A DNA stretch of 6,542 bases from Roseovarius sp. UBA3070 (GCA_002366775.1 DFBW01000116.1:1-6542); one strand, 5' to 3'; positions 1 to 6,542 are shown, counted from the stretch's first letter. Program-made: numbers and translations. Notes: generated from the letters alone by a model not told the origin.

Positions 1-1465
<1,465 letters not shown>

Positions 1466-1486
1466 TGGGCTCTCTCTTTATGACAA

Positions 1487-1518
1487 CGCCGCCCAAGTCG
1501 TTTTCCGACCGGGCGGCG
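1487..1518 (-). other. Strong hairpin in the rplO-secY spacer
   Basis: The 108-nt spacer between rplO and secY holds an inverted repeat. CGCCGCCC at 1487-1494 pairs with GGGCGGCG at 1511-1518. A 2/1-nt internal loop follows, then 4 bp (1497-1500 with 1506-1509), closing a five-base loop. In the secY mRNA it ends about 21 nt before the ATG. The sequence after the stem is TTGTCATAAAG, not a T-tract, so it is not a good intrinsic terminator on this strand. It is also not followed by T's on the plus strand. It could be an mRNA processing or stabilising element, or could modulate secY expression; that role is inference. Confidence 0.6.
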
Positions 1519-1573
1519 TATTTGGGAAAACTTCGAAGCCTATGTAAGGGGCCAACGGCCCGCTCACAACCTC

Positions 1574-2059
1574 TTATTCAGCTGCCGGCTCAGATGGTGC
1601 CGCAGTTGTGACTGTCAGCGATCCGCCGGCCTTTTCGACCGCTTCAATGGCCGATTTCGACGCGCCAGTGACTTCCAGAGTCAGCTTGGAGGTCACTTCG
1701 CCCTTCGCCAGAACGCGAACACCGTCCAATTTGCGCCGCACGATACCAGTTTCGATCAGCACATCTTCGGTGATGGCTTTTTTCGCGTCCAGTTTCTTGG
1801 CATCGATGAATTTCTGGATCAGACCAAGGTTCACAACGGCAAATGCTTTGCGGTTCGGCTTGTTGAAGCCGCGTTTTGGCAGACGTTGGTACAAAGGCAT
1901 TTGACCGCCTTCATAACCCTTGATCGCCACACCAGAACGGGATTTTTGACCTTTGATACCACGCCCACCGGTTTTACCTTTGCCCGAACCCGGACCGCGG
2001 CCAACGCGTGTGCGTTTCTTGGTTGCGCCATCATTATCGCGCAGTTCATGCAGTTTCAT
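1574..2059 (-). CDS. rplO: 50S ribosomal protein L15
   Basis: L15 binds 23S rRNA and joins late in assembly of the large subunit. The product is 161 residues, slightly longer than E. coli L15 (144). The N-terminal arm is glycine and basic rich: [17 protein letters not shown] at about 18-34, then GQKSRSG at 37-43 and [15 protein letters not shown] at about 51-65, all typical of L15. The C-terminal globular part (about 75-150) ends in an alanine/proline/acid tail. The ATG at 2059 has a good Shine-Dalgarno, AGGAG at 2067-2071 with 7 nt spacing. Unlike the other ribosomal genes here it is not close-packed with its upstream neighbour. A 483-nt gap with terminators separates it from rpmD, so it probably has its own promoter and heads a rplO-secY-adk unit. 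Confidence 0.98.
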   Translation of the reverse strand: MKLHELRDNDGATKKRTRVGRGPGSGKGKTGGRGIKGQKSRSGVAIKGYEGGQMPLYQRLPKRGFNKPNRKAFAVVNLGLIQKFIDAKKLDAKKAITEDVLIETGIVRRKLDGVRVLAKGEVTSKLTLEVTGASKSAIEAVEKAGGSLTVTTAAPSEPAAE

Positions 2060-2157
2060 ATCGCTTCTCCTAAGCCGGATGTGACCCCCGAAGCGTTAAC
2101 GGGCCAACCACGGCATATCTTGATTGTTGTTGCGCAGCGCTGATGCGCCACCGGGCG

Positions 2158-2186
2158 CGTATAGACCTGTTGCGATGCGGGATCAA
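2158..2186 (-). promoter_or_regulatory. Candidate promoter for the rplO-secY-adk unit
   Basis: On the minus strand TTGATC (2186-2181) is followed after exactly 17 nt by TATACG (2163-2158). Each hexamer matches four of six positions of the sigma-70-type consensus. Transcription would start near 2150 and leave a leader of about 90 nt before the rplO ATG at 2059. The position is what is needed, because terminator-like hairpins lie between rpmD and this point. The match is by eye only, and chance matches of this quality do occur in a 480-nt gap. Confidence 0.45.
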
Positions 2187-2189
2187 GAG

Positions 2190-2436
2190 GGCAGTGTGGG
2201 CAAAGCGCCAGAGGCAAAATCCTGTCCGCACGGACGGGGTGTATGTGGGCACTCTGGCGGCAGATAAGTTGGCCGCGACATTGCAGAGGACGTTAGGGGA
2301 TTGGTATAGCCTGAGGCGTTTCGTTAGGACGCCTGCATTTGCCTGAAAGGTCCGGGCGGATGCTTGGGCAACCTCTATACCTTTGCCACACAAGGACGAA
2401 TAGTCGCGCCCAGCCAGCTCGTCGGCTGGTTTCTTC
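2190..2436 (+). ncRNA. Putative structured ncRNA gene of unknown family (plus strand)
   Basis: I do not recognise this RNA, but the rpmD-rplO gap folds well on the plus strand. The closing helix is 2194-2205 with 2381-2391 (11 bp, G2198 bulged). Hairpin A abuts it: 2206-2213 with 2252-2259 (8 bp), capped by 2221-2227 with 2232-2238 (one U-G pair). A second helix, 2304-2309 with 2375-2380, encloses two abutting hairpins. These are 2314-2319 with 2329-2334, and 2335-2345 with 2353-2363 (11 bp, three G-U pairs, 7-nt loop). The G-U pairs become A-C mismatches on the other strand, which points to plus-strand transcription. A terminator-like hairpin at 2410-2436 would end it. The 5' end is uncertain: 2153-2159 can also pair with 2405-2411, so the gene may start earlier. 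A TATAGA at 2160-2165 is a weak -10 candidate. No tRNA-like T-loop or peptide tag (tmRNA), RNase P GAGGAAAGTC block, or SRP GGAA-loop signature was found. Confidence 0.5.
2410..2436 (+). terminator. Plus-strand terminator-like hairpin after the putative ncRNA
   Basis: CCAGCC at 2410-2415 pairs with GGCTGG at 2424-2429 across an 8-nt loop. It is followed directly by TTTCTTCTT, a T-rich run on the plus strand. On the minus strand the stem is followed by GCGCGAC, so it would not terminate minus-strand transcription. No annotated plus-strand protein gene exists here, so its orientation supports a plus-strand RNA gene. The 6-bp stem and interrupted T-run make it a moderate rather than ideal terminator. 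Confidence 0.5.
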
Positions 2437-2460
2437 TTGGCCCTTCAAGGTACTTTTCTA

Positions 2461-2495
2461 CCAAAAAGACACCCCGGCCATTTCTGACCGGGGTG
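2461..2495 (-). terminator. Intrinsic terminator downstream of rpmD
   Basis: On the minus strand CACCCCGG (2495-2488) and CCGGGGTG (2477-2470) form a perfect 8-bp GC-rich stem with a 10-nt loop. TCTTTTTGG follows directly (2469-2461). This is a convincing Rho-independent terminator for transcripts leaving rpmD. It would end, or partly end, the long rpsQ-to-rpmD transcript before rplO. It faces the plus-strand hairpin at 2410-2436, giving a convergent terminator pair. Confidence 0.75.
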
Positions 2496-2528
2496 CATTA
2501 TTTCTGAAACCCCGGATCAACGTCGGGG
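2471..2528 (-). promoter_or_regulatory. Attenuator-like alternative pairing segments
   Basis: In the transcript four segments follow one another: 1, CCCCGACG (2528-2521); 2, CCGGGGT (2515-2509); 3, ACCCCGG (2494-2488); 4, CCGGGGT (2477-2471). Segments 1 and 2 can pair (5 bp). Segments 2 and 3 can pair perfectly (7 bp, 13-nt loop). Segments 3 and 4 form the terminator. The 2:3 pairing excludes the 3:4 terminator, and 1:2 would release it, which is the layout of a classical attenuator. The direct repeats ACCCCGG (2471 and 2509) and TTTCTGA (2481 and 2501), as read on the plus strand, could instead mean a simple local duplication. Regulation is inference. Confidence 0.35.
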
Positions 2529-2529
2529 C

Positions 2530-2554
2530 AAAAGAAAAAGGCTCAGCCTTTTTC
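2530..2554 (-). terminator. Terminator-like hairpin containing the rpmD stop codon
   Basis: GAAAAAGGC at 2554-2546 and GCCTTTTTC at 2542-2534 (minus strand) make a perfect 9-bp stem. Its 3-nt loop is the rpmD stop codon TGA. TTTT follows at 2533-2530. The GC core is only three pairs, so it is weaker than the next hairpin at 2461-2495. It could be a first terminator or a 3'-end stabiliser. A ribosome terminating at TGA would cover the stem and could block its folding. Confidence 0.55.
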
Positions 2555-2731
2555 CTCAACGATCTCAACCATATGCGGGATCTTGGCGATCATGCCGCGC
2601 ACGGAAGGTGTGTCTTCCAGCTCGCGGGTTTTGTGCATTTTGTTGAGGCCCAGACCGACCAGCGTAGCGCGTTGGTCTTTGGGGCGGCGGATCGGGCTGC
2701 CGATCTGCTTGACGACGATGGTTTTTGCCAT
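2543..2731 (-). CDS. rpmD: 50S ribosomal protein L30
   Basis: L30 is a small late-joining protein of the large subunit. The product is 62 residues, the normal size for L30. It begins [20 protein letters not shown], and the [23 protein letters not shown] region (about 24-46) is characteristic of the family. The start lies 12 nt after the rpsE stop. Its Shine-Dalgarno AAGGA (2741-2745) shares bases with the rpsE TAA, so the two are probably coupled. It is the last gene of the packed block: its stop lies inside a hairpin and is followed by a second terminator. Confidence 0.97.
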   Translation of the reverse strand: MAKTIVVKQIGSPIRRPKDQRATLVGLGLNKMHKTRELEDTPSVRGMIAKIPHMVEIVEEKG

Positions 2732-2743
2732 GGTTCAGGTTCC

Positions 2744-3319
2744 TTATGCGTCTGCGTCTGCGGCCGAAGCCTCAGCAGCGGGGGCCTCATCCTTTTTCAG
2801 GATGTCACCCACTTTTTTGCCACGACGCTGAGCCACCATACGCGGGCTCGACTCTTTGGTCAGGCCGTTAATCGTGGCGCGGATCATGTTATAGGGGTTC
2901 TGGCTGCCGATGGATTTGGCAACAACGTCCTGAACACCCAGCATTTCGAACACGGCACGCATCGGACCACCAGCAATGATACCAGTACCCTGAGGGGCAG
3001 TGCGCATGACCACTTTGCCGGCGCCGTGACGGCCCTCAACATCGTGATGCAATGTGCGGCCTTCGCGCAGAGGTACGCGGACCATCTGACGCTTGGCTTG
3101 CTCGGTGCCTTTGCGGATCGCCTCGGGCACTTCTTTGGCTTTACCTTTGCCAAAACCGACACGGCCCTTTTGATCACCAACAACGACAAGAGCAGCAAAG
3201 CCAAAGCGCTTACCACCTTTTACGGTTTTGGAAACCCGGTTGATTGCGACCAGACGGTCGGAAAATTCTGGCGTTTCGTCGCGGTCACGACCCCGGCCTC
3301 GTTTGTCATCTCTTGCCAT
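2744..3319 (-). CDS. rpsE: 30S ribosomal protein S5
   Basis: S5 sits near the decoding region of the small subunit and affects translational accuracy. The product from the chosen start is 191 residues. It has the S5 double-stranded RNA-binding domain at about 20-85, including [18 protein letters not shown] (35-52) and [14 protein letters not shown] (55-68). The C-terminal domain follows at about 98-165. The spectinomycin-binding loop [10 protein letters not shown] at 31-40 looks unaltered. The reading frame stays open for 30 codons upstream, but [14 protein letters not shown] is the normal family N-terminus. It also has an AAGGA ribosome site 8 nt away, so the ATG at 3319 is preferred. The C-terminal tail is rich in alanine and acids. 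A REP-like repeat separates it from rplR. Confidence 0.97.
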   Translation of the reverse strand: MARDDKRGRGRDRDETPEFSDRLVAINRVSKTVKGGKRFGFAALVVVGDQKGRVGFGKGKAKEVPEAIRKGTEQAKRQMVRVPLREGRTLHHDVEGRHGAGKVVMRTAPQGTGIIAGGPMRAVFEMLGVQDVVAKSIGSQNPYNMIRATINGLTKESSPRMVAQRRGKKVGDILKKDEAPAAEASAADADA

Positions 3320-3327
3320 GTGCGGCG

Positions 3328-3332
3328 TCCTT
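3328..3332 (-). promoter_or_regulatory. Ribosome binding site fixing the rpsE start
   Basis: AAGGA lies 8 nt before the ATG at 3319. The longer in-frame start at 3409 would add 30 residues ([10 protein letters not shown]...) that are unlike S5. The site therefore decides for the 191-residue protein. Confidence 0.85.
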
Positions 3333-3425
3333 ATGATGCGGCGCGGCAGCGCCTTTGGTTCGTTCAATCCCAGTGCACAAAATGCGCCCGGATCATCGAG
3401 ACAGGTCACCCCGCCTGCAGGTATT

Positions 3426-3480
3426 GGTGGGTCAAAGCCCCACCCTACACATCAAGCGTAGGGTGGGGTTTCATCCCACC
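3426..3480 (-). repeat. REP/BIME-like double palindrome between rplR and rpsE
   Basis: Two inverted copies of the unit GGTGGG-N6-CCCCACCCTAC face each other across a 9-nt spacer. The arms are 3438-3448 with 3458-3468 (11 bp, GC-rich), inside outer arms GGTGGG 3426-3431 with CCCACC 3475-3480 (6 bp). Each unit is itself a small palindrome, as in REP sequences, and the pair resembles a BIME. It starts on the last base of the rplR stop codon and fills about a third of the 160-nt rplR-rpsE gap. Repeats of this GTAGGGTGGG type are, from memory, dispersed in many proteobacterial genomes and are mobilised by RAYT (REP-associated tyrosine) transposases. None is encoded in this window. The folded RNA may affect rplR mRNA stability or distal expression. 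Strand is given as that of the host transcript. Confidence 0.75.
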
Positions 3481-3836
3481 TATATTTTCAGACCACCTTC
3501 ACGCGCGGCGTCTGCCAAGGCTTTGATCCGGCCATGGAAGAGGAAACCACCACGATCGAAATAGGCCTCTTTCACGCCGGCCTTATTGGCCCTCTCGGCG
3601 ATGGCAGCACCCACTTTGGTGGCTGCTTCGACGTCGTTCTTGCCAGTGCTCAGACCTTTTTCCATGGTCGAAGCGGCGGCCAGTGTCACGCCATTTACAT
3701 CGTCGATCAGCTGCACGCTGATATTCTTGCTGGAACGGTGAACGCTCAGGCGAGGACGCCCTGCATTGACCTTGCGAAGTTTGTTCCGAACGCGCAGGCG
3801 GCGTTTGAGGAACAGTGTTCTTTTGCTGTTTGCCAT
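3480..3836 (-). CDS. rplR: 50S ribosomal protein L18
   Basis: L18 binds 5S rRNA and, with L5, docks the 5S particle onto the large subunit. The product is 118 residues, the usual size. It has a basic N-terminal extension (about 5-30, [15 protein letters not shown]). The conserved core [20 protein letters not shown] lies at 27-46, and the C-terminal block [26 protein letters not shown] closes the protein, all typical of L18. The AAGGA ribosome site (3846-3850) overlaps the rplF TAA, 9 nt before the ATG. The stop codon TAG at 3480-3482 runs straight into the REP-like repeat. That suggests the repeat inserted immediately after the gene without damaging it. Confidence 0.97.
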   Translation of the reverse strand: MANSKRTLFLKRRLRVRNKLRKVNAGRPRLSVHRSSKNISVQLIDDVNGVTLAAASTMEKGLSTGKNDVEAATKVGAAIAERANKAGVKEAYFDRGGFLFHGRIKALADAAREGGLKI

Positions 3837-3848
3837 CTTCTTGCGTCC

Positions 3849-4382
3849 TTACTTCTTCTTGCCTTCCTTCTGGAAGATATACTCGTCTTTGTAGCGAATG
3901 CCTTTGCCCTTGTAGGGCTCGGGGCGACGCCAGTCGCGGATATTGGCCGCGACCTGACCGACGAGTTGCTTATCCGTGCCTTCAACGACCAGTTCGGTCT
4001 GTTTGGGCGCGGTTACAGTTACACCTTCCGGAACCACGAAATCCACATCATGCGACAGACCAAGGTTCAGCTTCAGGACATTGCCCTGCATCTGAGCCCG
4101 GTAACCCACGCCGCGGATTTCCAGCTCTTTCTTAAATGTGCCACTCGACCCGTGCACCAGATTGGAGATAACCGTACGGGTCATGCCCCACTGTTGCCTG
4201 GCGCGCTTGGATTTGCCACGCGGGGCCACGGTGATCTGACCATCCTCAACCGTCAGCGTCACGTCATCCGTGGCGGTGAAGGTTTGGGTGTCTTTCGGGC
4301 CTTTGACCTCAATGGTCTGGCCAGAAAGCGTTGCGGTCACACCATCAGGAAGGGCGACAGGTTGTTTGCCGATACGAGACAT
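3849..4382 (-). CDS. rplF: 50S ribosomal protein L6
   Basis: L6 binds 23S rRNA near the sarcin-ricin loop and the base of the L7/L12 stalk, at the GTPase-associated region. The product is 177 residues, as in E. coli. It begins [15 protein letters not shown] and has two repeated L6 domains, about 10-82 and 90-170. The family signature [14 protein letters not shown] (154-167) closes the second domain. The start is set by AGGAGG (4390-4395) 7 nt before the ATG. This site is fused to the rpsH stop as TAAGGAGG, which suggests efficient re-initiation from rpsH. The downstream rplR ribosome site overlaps its own TAA in the same way. Confidence 0.98.
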   Translation of the reverse strand: MSRIGKQPVALPDGVTATLSGQTIEVKGPKDTQTFTATDDVTLTVEDGQITVAPRGKSKRARQQWGMTRTVISNLVHGSSGTFKKELEIRGVGYRAQMQGNVLKLNLGLSHDVDFVVPEGVTVTAPKQTELVVEGTDKQLVGQVAANIRDWRRPEPYKGKGIRYKDEYIFQKEGKKK

Positions 4383-4394
4383 AAGTGCCCCTCC

Positions 4395-4787
4395 TTAGAA
4401 TACGGTGCAGAGCACTTCGCCGCCAACATTGGCTGCGCGTGCGCTTGCATCCGACATGACACCCTTGGGTGTCGAGACAATCGACACACCCAGGCCCTGA
4501 CGGACAACGGGGATGTCATTGACAGCCATGTAAACGCGACGACCGGGTTTAGAGACCCGCTTCATTTCACGAATGACAGGCGTGCCATCGAAGTACTTCA
4601 GGCTGATTTCGATGGCCGGGTGGCCGTCGTCACCAGTCGTGCTTTCATAGCCGCGGATGTAGCCTTCGTCGGCCAGAACATCCAAAACCCAGGCGCGCAA
4701 TTTTGACGCCGGGCACGAGACGGTGGACTTGCCACGCATCTGTGAGTTGCGGATACGGGTGAGCATATCGCCGATAGGATCGTTCAT
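4395..4787 (-). CDS. rpsH: 30S ribosomal protein S8
   Basis: S8 is a primary binder of the central domain of 16S rRNA. In E. coli it is also the translational repressor of the spc operon, binding the mRNA at the start of rplE. The product is 130 residues, the standard length. The N-terminus is [14 protein letters not shown], and the S8 signature [17 protein letters not shown] lies at 97-113. The final [10 protein letters not shown] is also characteristic. The ATG at 4787 has GGAGG (4796-4800) with 8 nt spacing, joined to the rpsN stop as TAAGGAGG. Whether S8 regulates this operon cannot be shown from the sequence alone; I could not identify a clear S8-site mimic near rplE. Confidence 0.98.
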   Translation of the reverse strand: MNDPIGDMLTRIRNSQMRGKSTVSCPASKLRAWVLDVLADEGYIRGYESTTGDDGHPAIEISLKYFDGTPVIREMKRVSKPGRRVYMAVNDIPVVRQGLGVSIVSTPKGVMSDASARAANVGGEVLCTVF

Positions 4788-4800
4788 GATCTTGCCCTCC

Positions 4801-5106
4801 TTACCAGCTTGATTTCACAACGCCGGGCAACTGGCCCGCCGAGCCGAGATCGCGCAGGGCGATCCGGCTGATTTTGAACTTGCGATAATACGCATGCGGA
4901 CGACCGGTCAGTTGACAACGGTTGTGCAGACGTGTCGCCGAGCTGTTGCGCGGCAGTTTCGCCAGCTTCAGAGAGGCGCGAAAACGATCCTCCATCGGCT
5001 TGCTCTCGTCATTGATGATCTCTTTCAACGCAGCGCGCTTGGTGGCATATTGCTCCACCAGTTTCTGGCGCTTCTTCTCGCGTTCGATCATTGCTTTTTT
5101 AGCCAT
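4801..5106 (-). CDS. rpsN: 30S ribosomal protein S14, long zinc-free form
   Basis: S14 lies in the head of the small subunit near S3, S10 and S19. The product is 101 residues, matching the long E. coli-type form. It has only one cysteine (C64) and no CxxC pairs, so it belongs to the zinc-independent class. The C-terminal RNA-binding block [40 protein letters not shown] is highly typical. The ribosome site GGGGGAG (5115-5121) lies 8 nt before the ATG. The gap after rplE is 18 nt, and the stop TAA is fused to the rpsH ribosome site. Confidence 0.98.
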   Translation of the reverse strand: MAKKAMIEREKKRQKLVEQYATKRAALKEIINDESKPMEDRFRASLKLAKLPRNSSATRLHNRCQLTGRPHAYYRKFKISRIALRDLGSAGQLPGVVKSSW

Positions 5107-5124
5107 ATCTAAATCTCCCCCGGC

Positions 5125-5688
5125 TCAGCTGTTGAAGGGCATGTTGAAAGCTTTCAACAGCGCCTTGGCTTCAGCGTCGGTCTGCGCCGTGGTTCCGATA
5201 ACAACGTCCATGCCCCAAACTTCGTCGACCTTGTCGAAGTTGATTTCGGGAAACACGATATGTTCCTTGATGCCCATCGCATAGTTACCGCGCCCATCAA
5301 AGCTTTTGCCCGATACGCCGCGGAAGTCGCGGATACGAGGCATCGCAATGGTGATTAGACGATCGAGGAATTCATACATCCGGTCGCCGCGCAGGGTCAC
5401 TTTCGCGCCCATTGGCATGCCTTCACGAACCCGGAAACCAGCGATAGAATTCTTCGCAATGGTTGTCAGCGCGTGTTGACCGGCAATGGTGGACAGATCT
5501 TCCTGAGCCGACTTGGCTTTCTTGGAATCACGGACCGCTTCAGCACCACAACCGATGTTCAGAACGATTTTCTCCAGACGCGGGATCTGCATATCGTTCT
5601 TATAGCCAAACTCTTCTTTCATGGCGGCTTTGATCGTGTCGTGGAATGCGGTCTTCAGACGTGGGGTGTAGTTTTCAGTATCAAGCAT
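5125..5688 (-). CDS. rplE: 50S ribosomal protein L5
   Basis: L5 binds 5S rRNA, links it to the central protuberance and contacts P-site tRNA. From the ATG at 5688 the product is 187 residues ([12 protein letters not shown]...). The L5 signature [11 protein letters not shown] is at 38-48. Other typical blocks are [35 protein letters not shown] (78-112) and [28 protein letters not shown] (122-149), with the C-terminus FNMPFNS. A TTG one codon upstream (5691) could also start it, but ATG and the usual alphaproteobacterial N-terminus favour 5688. It overlaps the last 8 nt of rplX (ATGCTTGA), so the two are probably translationally coupled. Confidence 0.97.
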   Translation of the reverse strand: MLDTENYTPRLKTAFHDTIKAAMKEEFGYKNDMQIPRLEKIVLNIGCGAEAVRDSKKAKSAQEDLSTIAGQHALTTIAKNSIAGFRVREGMPMGAKVTLRGDRMYEFLDRLITIAMPRIRDFRGVSGKSFDGRGNYAMGIKEHIVFPEINFDKVDEVWGMDVVIGTTAQTDAEAKALLKAFNMPFNS

Positions 5689-5992
5689 CAATCACGTCCC
5701 CCGTGGTCTTGGCTACGCGCACCTTTTTGCCGTCTTCAACCTTGAAGCCGACGCGGGTGGGTTTGCCGTTTTTATCAACGAAGGCCAGATTGCTCAGGTC
5801 AATCGGCATGGCCTTAGGAAGGCGGCCGCCCTGGTTGGACTGGCTTTGACGGGTGTGGCGAATGGCCATGTTCACACCGTCTACGACTGCTTTGCCAGCT
5901 TTGGGGTCAACAGAGGCGATTGTGCCCTCTTTGCCCTTATCCTTGCCCGCAAGCACGATGACCTTGTCACCTTTTTTGAGTTTAGCAGCCAT
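5681..5992 (-). CDS. rplX: 50S ribosomal protein L24
   Basis: L24 is one of the proteins that start large-subunit assembly. It binds the 5' domain of 23S rRNA and lies near the tunnel exit. The product is 103 residues, as expected. The KOW motif is at about 5-32 ([19 protein letters not shown], then TIASVDP). The loop [23 protein letters not shown] (46-68) and the [19 protein letters not shown] tail are typical. Its ribosome site GGAGG (6002-6006) lies inside the end of rplN, 9 nt before the ATG, and the two genes are one base apart. The gene ends inside rplE. Confidence 0.98.
   Translation of the reverse strand: MAAKLKKGDKVIVLAGKDKGKEGTIASVDPKAGKAVVDGVNMAIRHTRQSQSNQGGRLPKAMPIDLSNLAFVDKNGKPTRVGFKVEDGKKVRVAKTTGDVIDA
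5697..5702 (-). promoter_or_regulatory. Ribosome binding site of rplE, inside rplX
   Basis: GGGGGA lies in the last codons of rplX, 8 nt before the ATG at 5688 and 5 nt before the alternative TTG at 5691. The better spacing supports the ATG as start of the 187-residue L5. Confidence 0.7.
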
Positions 5993-5993
5993 C

Positions 5994-6362
5994 TTACAGC
6001 ACCTCCGGCGCGAGCGAGATGATTTTCATGAAGTTCTTGCCACGCAGCTCGCGTACAACCGGCCCGAAGATACGGGTGCCAACAGGCTCGCCTGCGTTAT
6101 TCAGGATAACGGCGGCGTTGCGGTCAAAGCGGATTGCGGTGCCGTCATCACGACGGATTTCCTTGGCGGTGCGAACAACAACGGCCTTACGCACGTCGCC
6201 TTTTTTCACACGGCCGCGGGGGATGGCTTCCTTCACGGAGACAACAATAACGTCACCGACGCTTGCGTACTTCCGCTTGGACCCACCCAAAACCTTAATG
6301 CACTGAACACGGCGTGCGCCGCTGTTGTCAGCAACATCCAGGTTGGTCTGCATCTGGATCAT
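5994..6362 (-). CDS. rplN: 50S ribosomal protein L14
   Basis: L14 binds 23S rRNA at the subunit interface, takes part in bridges to 16S rRNA, and contacts L19. The product is 122 residues, the usual bacterial length. It begins [27 protein letters not shown], and the L14 signature region is at about 60-86 ([12 protein letters not shown], then [15 protein letters not shown]). The end is [12 protein letters not shown]. The start has GGGAG (6370-6374) with 7 nt spacing. It follows rpsQ after a 76-nt spacer that contains a hairpin, longer than most junctions here, and is followed one base later by rplX. Confidence 0.98.
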   Translation of the reverse strand: MIQMQTNLDVADNSGARRVQCIKVLGGSKRKYASVGDVIVVSVKEAIPRGRVKKGDVRKAVVVRTAKEIRRDDGTAIRFDRNAAVILNNAGEPVGTRIFGPVVRELRGKNFMKIISLAPEVL

Positions 6363-6395
6363 GTAGTTTCTCCCGACCTTTGGGGGGCTACTTTG

Positions 6396-6430
6396 GCCTT
6401 CTCCCCAGGGTTTCGCTCAAACCCAAAGGC
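6396..6430 (-). other. Hairpin in the rpsQ-rplN spacer
   Basis: GGGTTT (6408-6413) pairs with AAACCC (6419-6424) over a 5-nt loop. An outer helix GCCTT (6396-6400) with AAGGC (6426-6430) continues it across a 7/1-nt internal loop. In the mRNA it begins 8 nt after the rpsQ stop and ends 33 nt before the rplN ATG. No T-tract follows, so it is not an obvious terminator. It could be a processing or translational element for rplN; no function can be shown. Confidence 0.45.
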
Positions 6431-6438
6431 TTGGAAGC

Positions 6439-6542
6439 TTACGCTCCCAACACCTCCCAGCGTTTCGTTTTGGATTTCGGCGCACATTCAATGATGCGAA
6501 CCGCGTCACCCACTTTAAAGGTGTTCTTCTCATCGTGAGCCC
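6439..6542 (-). CDS. rpsQ: 30S ribosomal protein S17, C-terminal part (cut by window edge)
   Basis: S17 is a primary 16S rRNA-binding protein of the small subunit. Only the last 33 residues are present, starting [21 protein letters not shown] and ending [11 protein letters not shown] before TAA. The blocks [21 protein letters not shown] match the conserved C-terminal half of bacterial S17. Its place directly upstream of rplN is the standard order of S10/spc clusters. The 5' part lies outside the window. Confidence 0.96.
   Translation of the reverse strand, partial: AHDEKNTFKVGDAVRIIECAPKSKTKRWEVLGA

Noticed and set aside
2143..2346. Plus-strand open frame of 67 codons in the rpmD-rplO gap
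   Set aside because: No ribosome site or protein-like pattern; RNA helices explain the sequence better.
2070..2393. Minus-strand open frame of 107 codons in the rpmD-rplO gap
   Set aside because: Its composition is not protein-like, no ribosome site was seen, and it crosses the putative structured RNA and the rplO promoter candidate.
2190..2436. Permuted tmRNA, RNase P RNA or SRP RNA as identity of the plus-strand RNA
   Set aside because: No GTTCGA-type T-loop, ANDN-like tag codons, GAGGAAAGTC block or GGAA-tetraloop SRP core was found. GAAAGGTCCGGGC at 2345-2357 only resembles the RNase P block and lies in a simple hairpin.
3320..3409. N-terminal extension of S5 by 30 residues
   Set aside because: The extra residues are unlike S5, while the ATG at 3319 has a good ribosome site and the normal family N-terminus.
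2339..3526. Long plus-strand open frame (395 codons)
   Set aside because: It runs antisense over rpmD, rpsE and the REP-like repeat, has no recognisable protein features, and is explained by the codon bias of the minus-strand genes.
3534..4706. Long plus-strand open frame (390 codons)
   Set aside because: It is an antisense shadow of rplR, rplF and rpsH; the minus-strand proteins are unmistakable and the translation looks like no family.
5640..5720. S8-binding autoregulatory site at the start of rplE, as in E. coli
   Set aside because: The region is fully coding because of the rplX/rplE overlap, and I saw no convincing helix with the S8-site internal loop.

Overview
This window is a stretch of the bacterial S10-spc-alpha ribosomal protein cluster, read almost entirely on the minus strand. 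In transcription order, from high to low coordinates, it holds rpsQ (3' end), rplN, rplX, rplE, rpsN, rpsH, rplF, rplR, rpsE, rpmD, rplO, secY and adk (5' end). The proteins look alphaproteobacterial, most probably Rhodobacteraceae (Roseobacter group). The supports are the long zinc-free S14, the SecY with an N-terminus starting MVSAAEQMAANTSW and a basic C-terminal tail, the L5 starting [12 protein letters not shown], and adk directly after secY. No taxon finer than family can be defended without a search.

Right part (2543-6542): ten tightly packed ribosomal protein genes from rpsQ to rpmD. Several junctions join the stop codon and the next Shine-Dalgarno as TAAGGA or TAAGGAGG, and rplX overlaps rplE. 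Two spacers are longer. The rpsQ-rplN gap (76 nt) holds a hairpin. The rplR-rpsE gap (160 nt) holds a double palindrome that looks like a REP/BIME repeat and starts at the rplR stop codon.

Middle part (2060-2542): a 483-nt break in the operon with no credible protein gene, although the E. coli order has none this long between rpmD and rplO. Just after rpmD there are two terminator-like hairpins on the minus strand, the first with the rpmD stop codon in its loop. The segments between them could also pair in an attenuator-like alternative. Further on, about 200-290 nt can fold on the PLUS strand into a branched RNA with G-U pairs that exist only on that strand. A plus-strand terminator-like hairpin follows it. 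A candidate promoter reading left towards rplO (TTGATC-17 nt-TATACG) sits beside its 5' end. The simplest reading is an unrecognised plus-strand ncRNA gene between rpmD and rplO, convergent with rpmD and divergent from rplO. This is the main novelty candidate.

Left part (1-2059): rplO, a spacer with a strong hairpin, secY, and adk overlapping secY by ATGA. The genes together supply 30S and 50S proteins, the SecY translocation channel and adenylate kinase. Splitting the cluster at rpmD/rplO would let rplO-secY-adk be expressed separately from the upstream ribosomal proteins.
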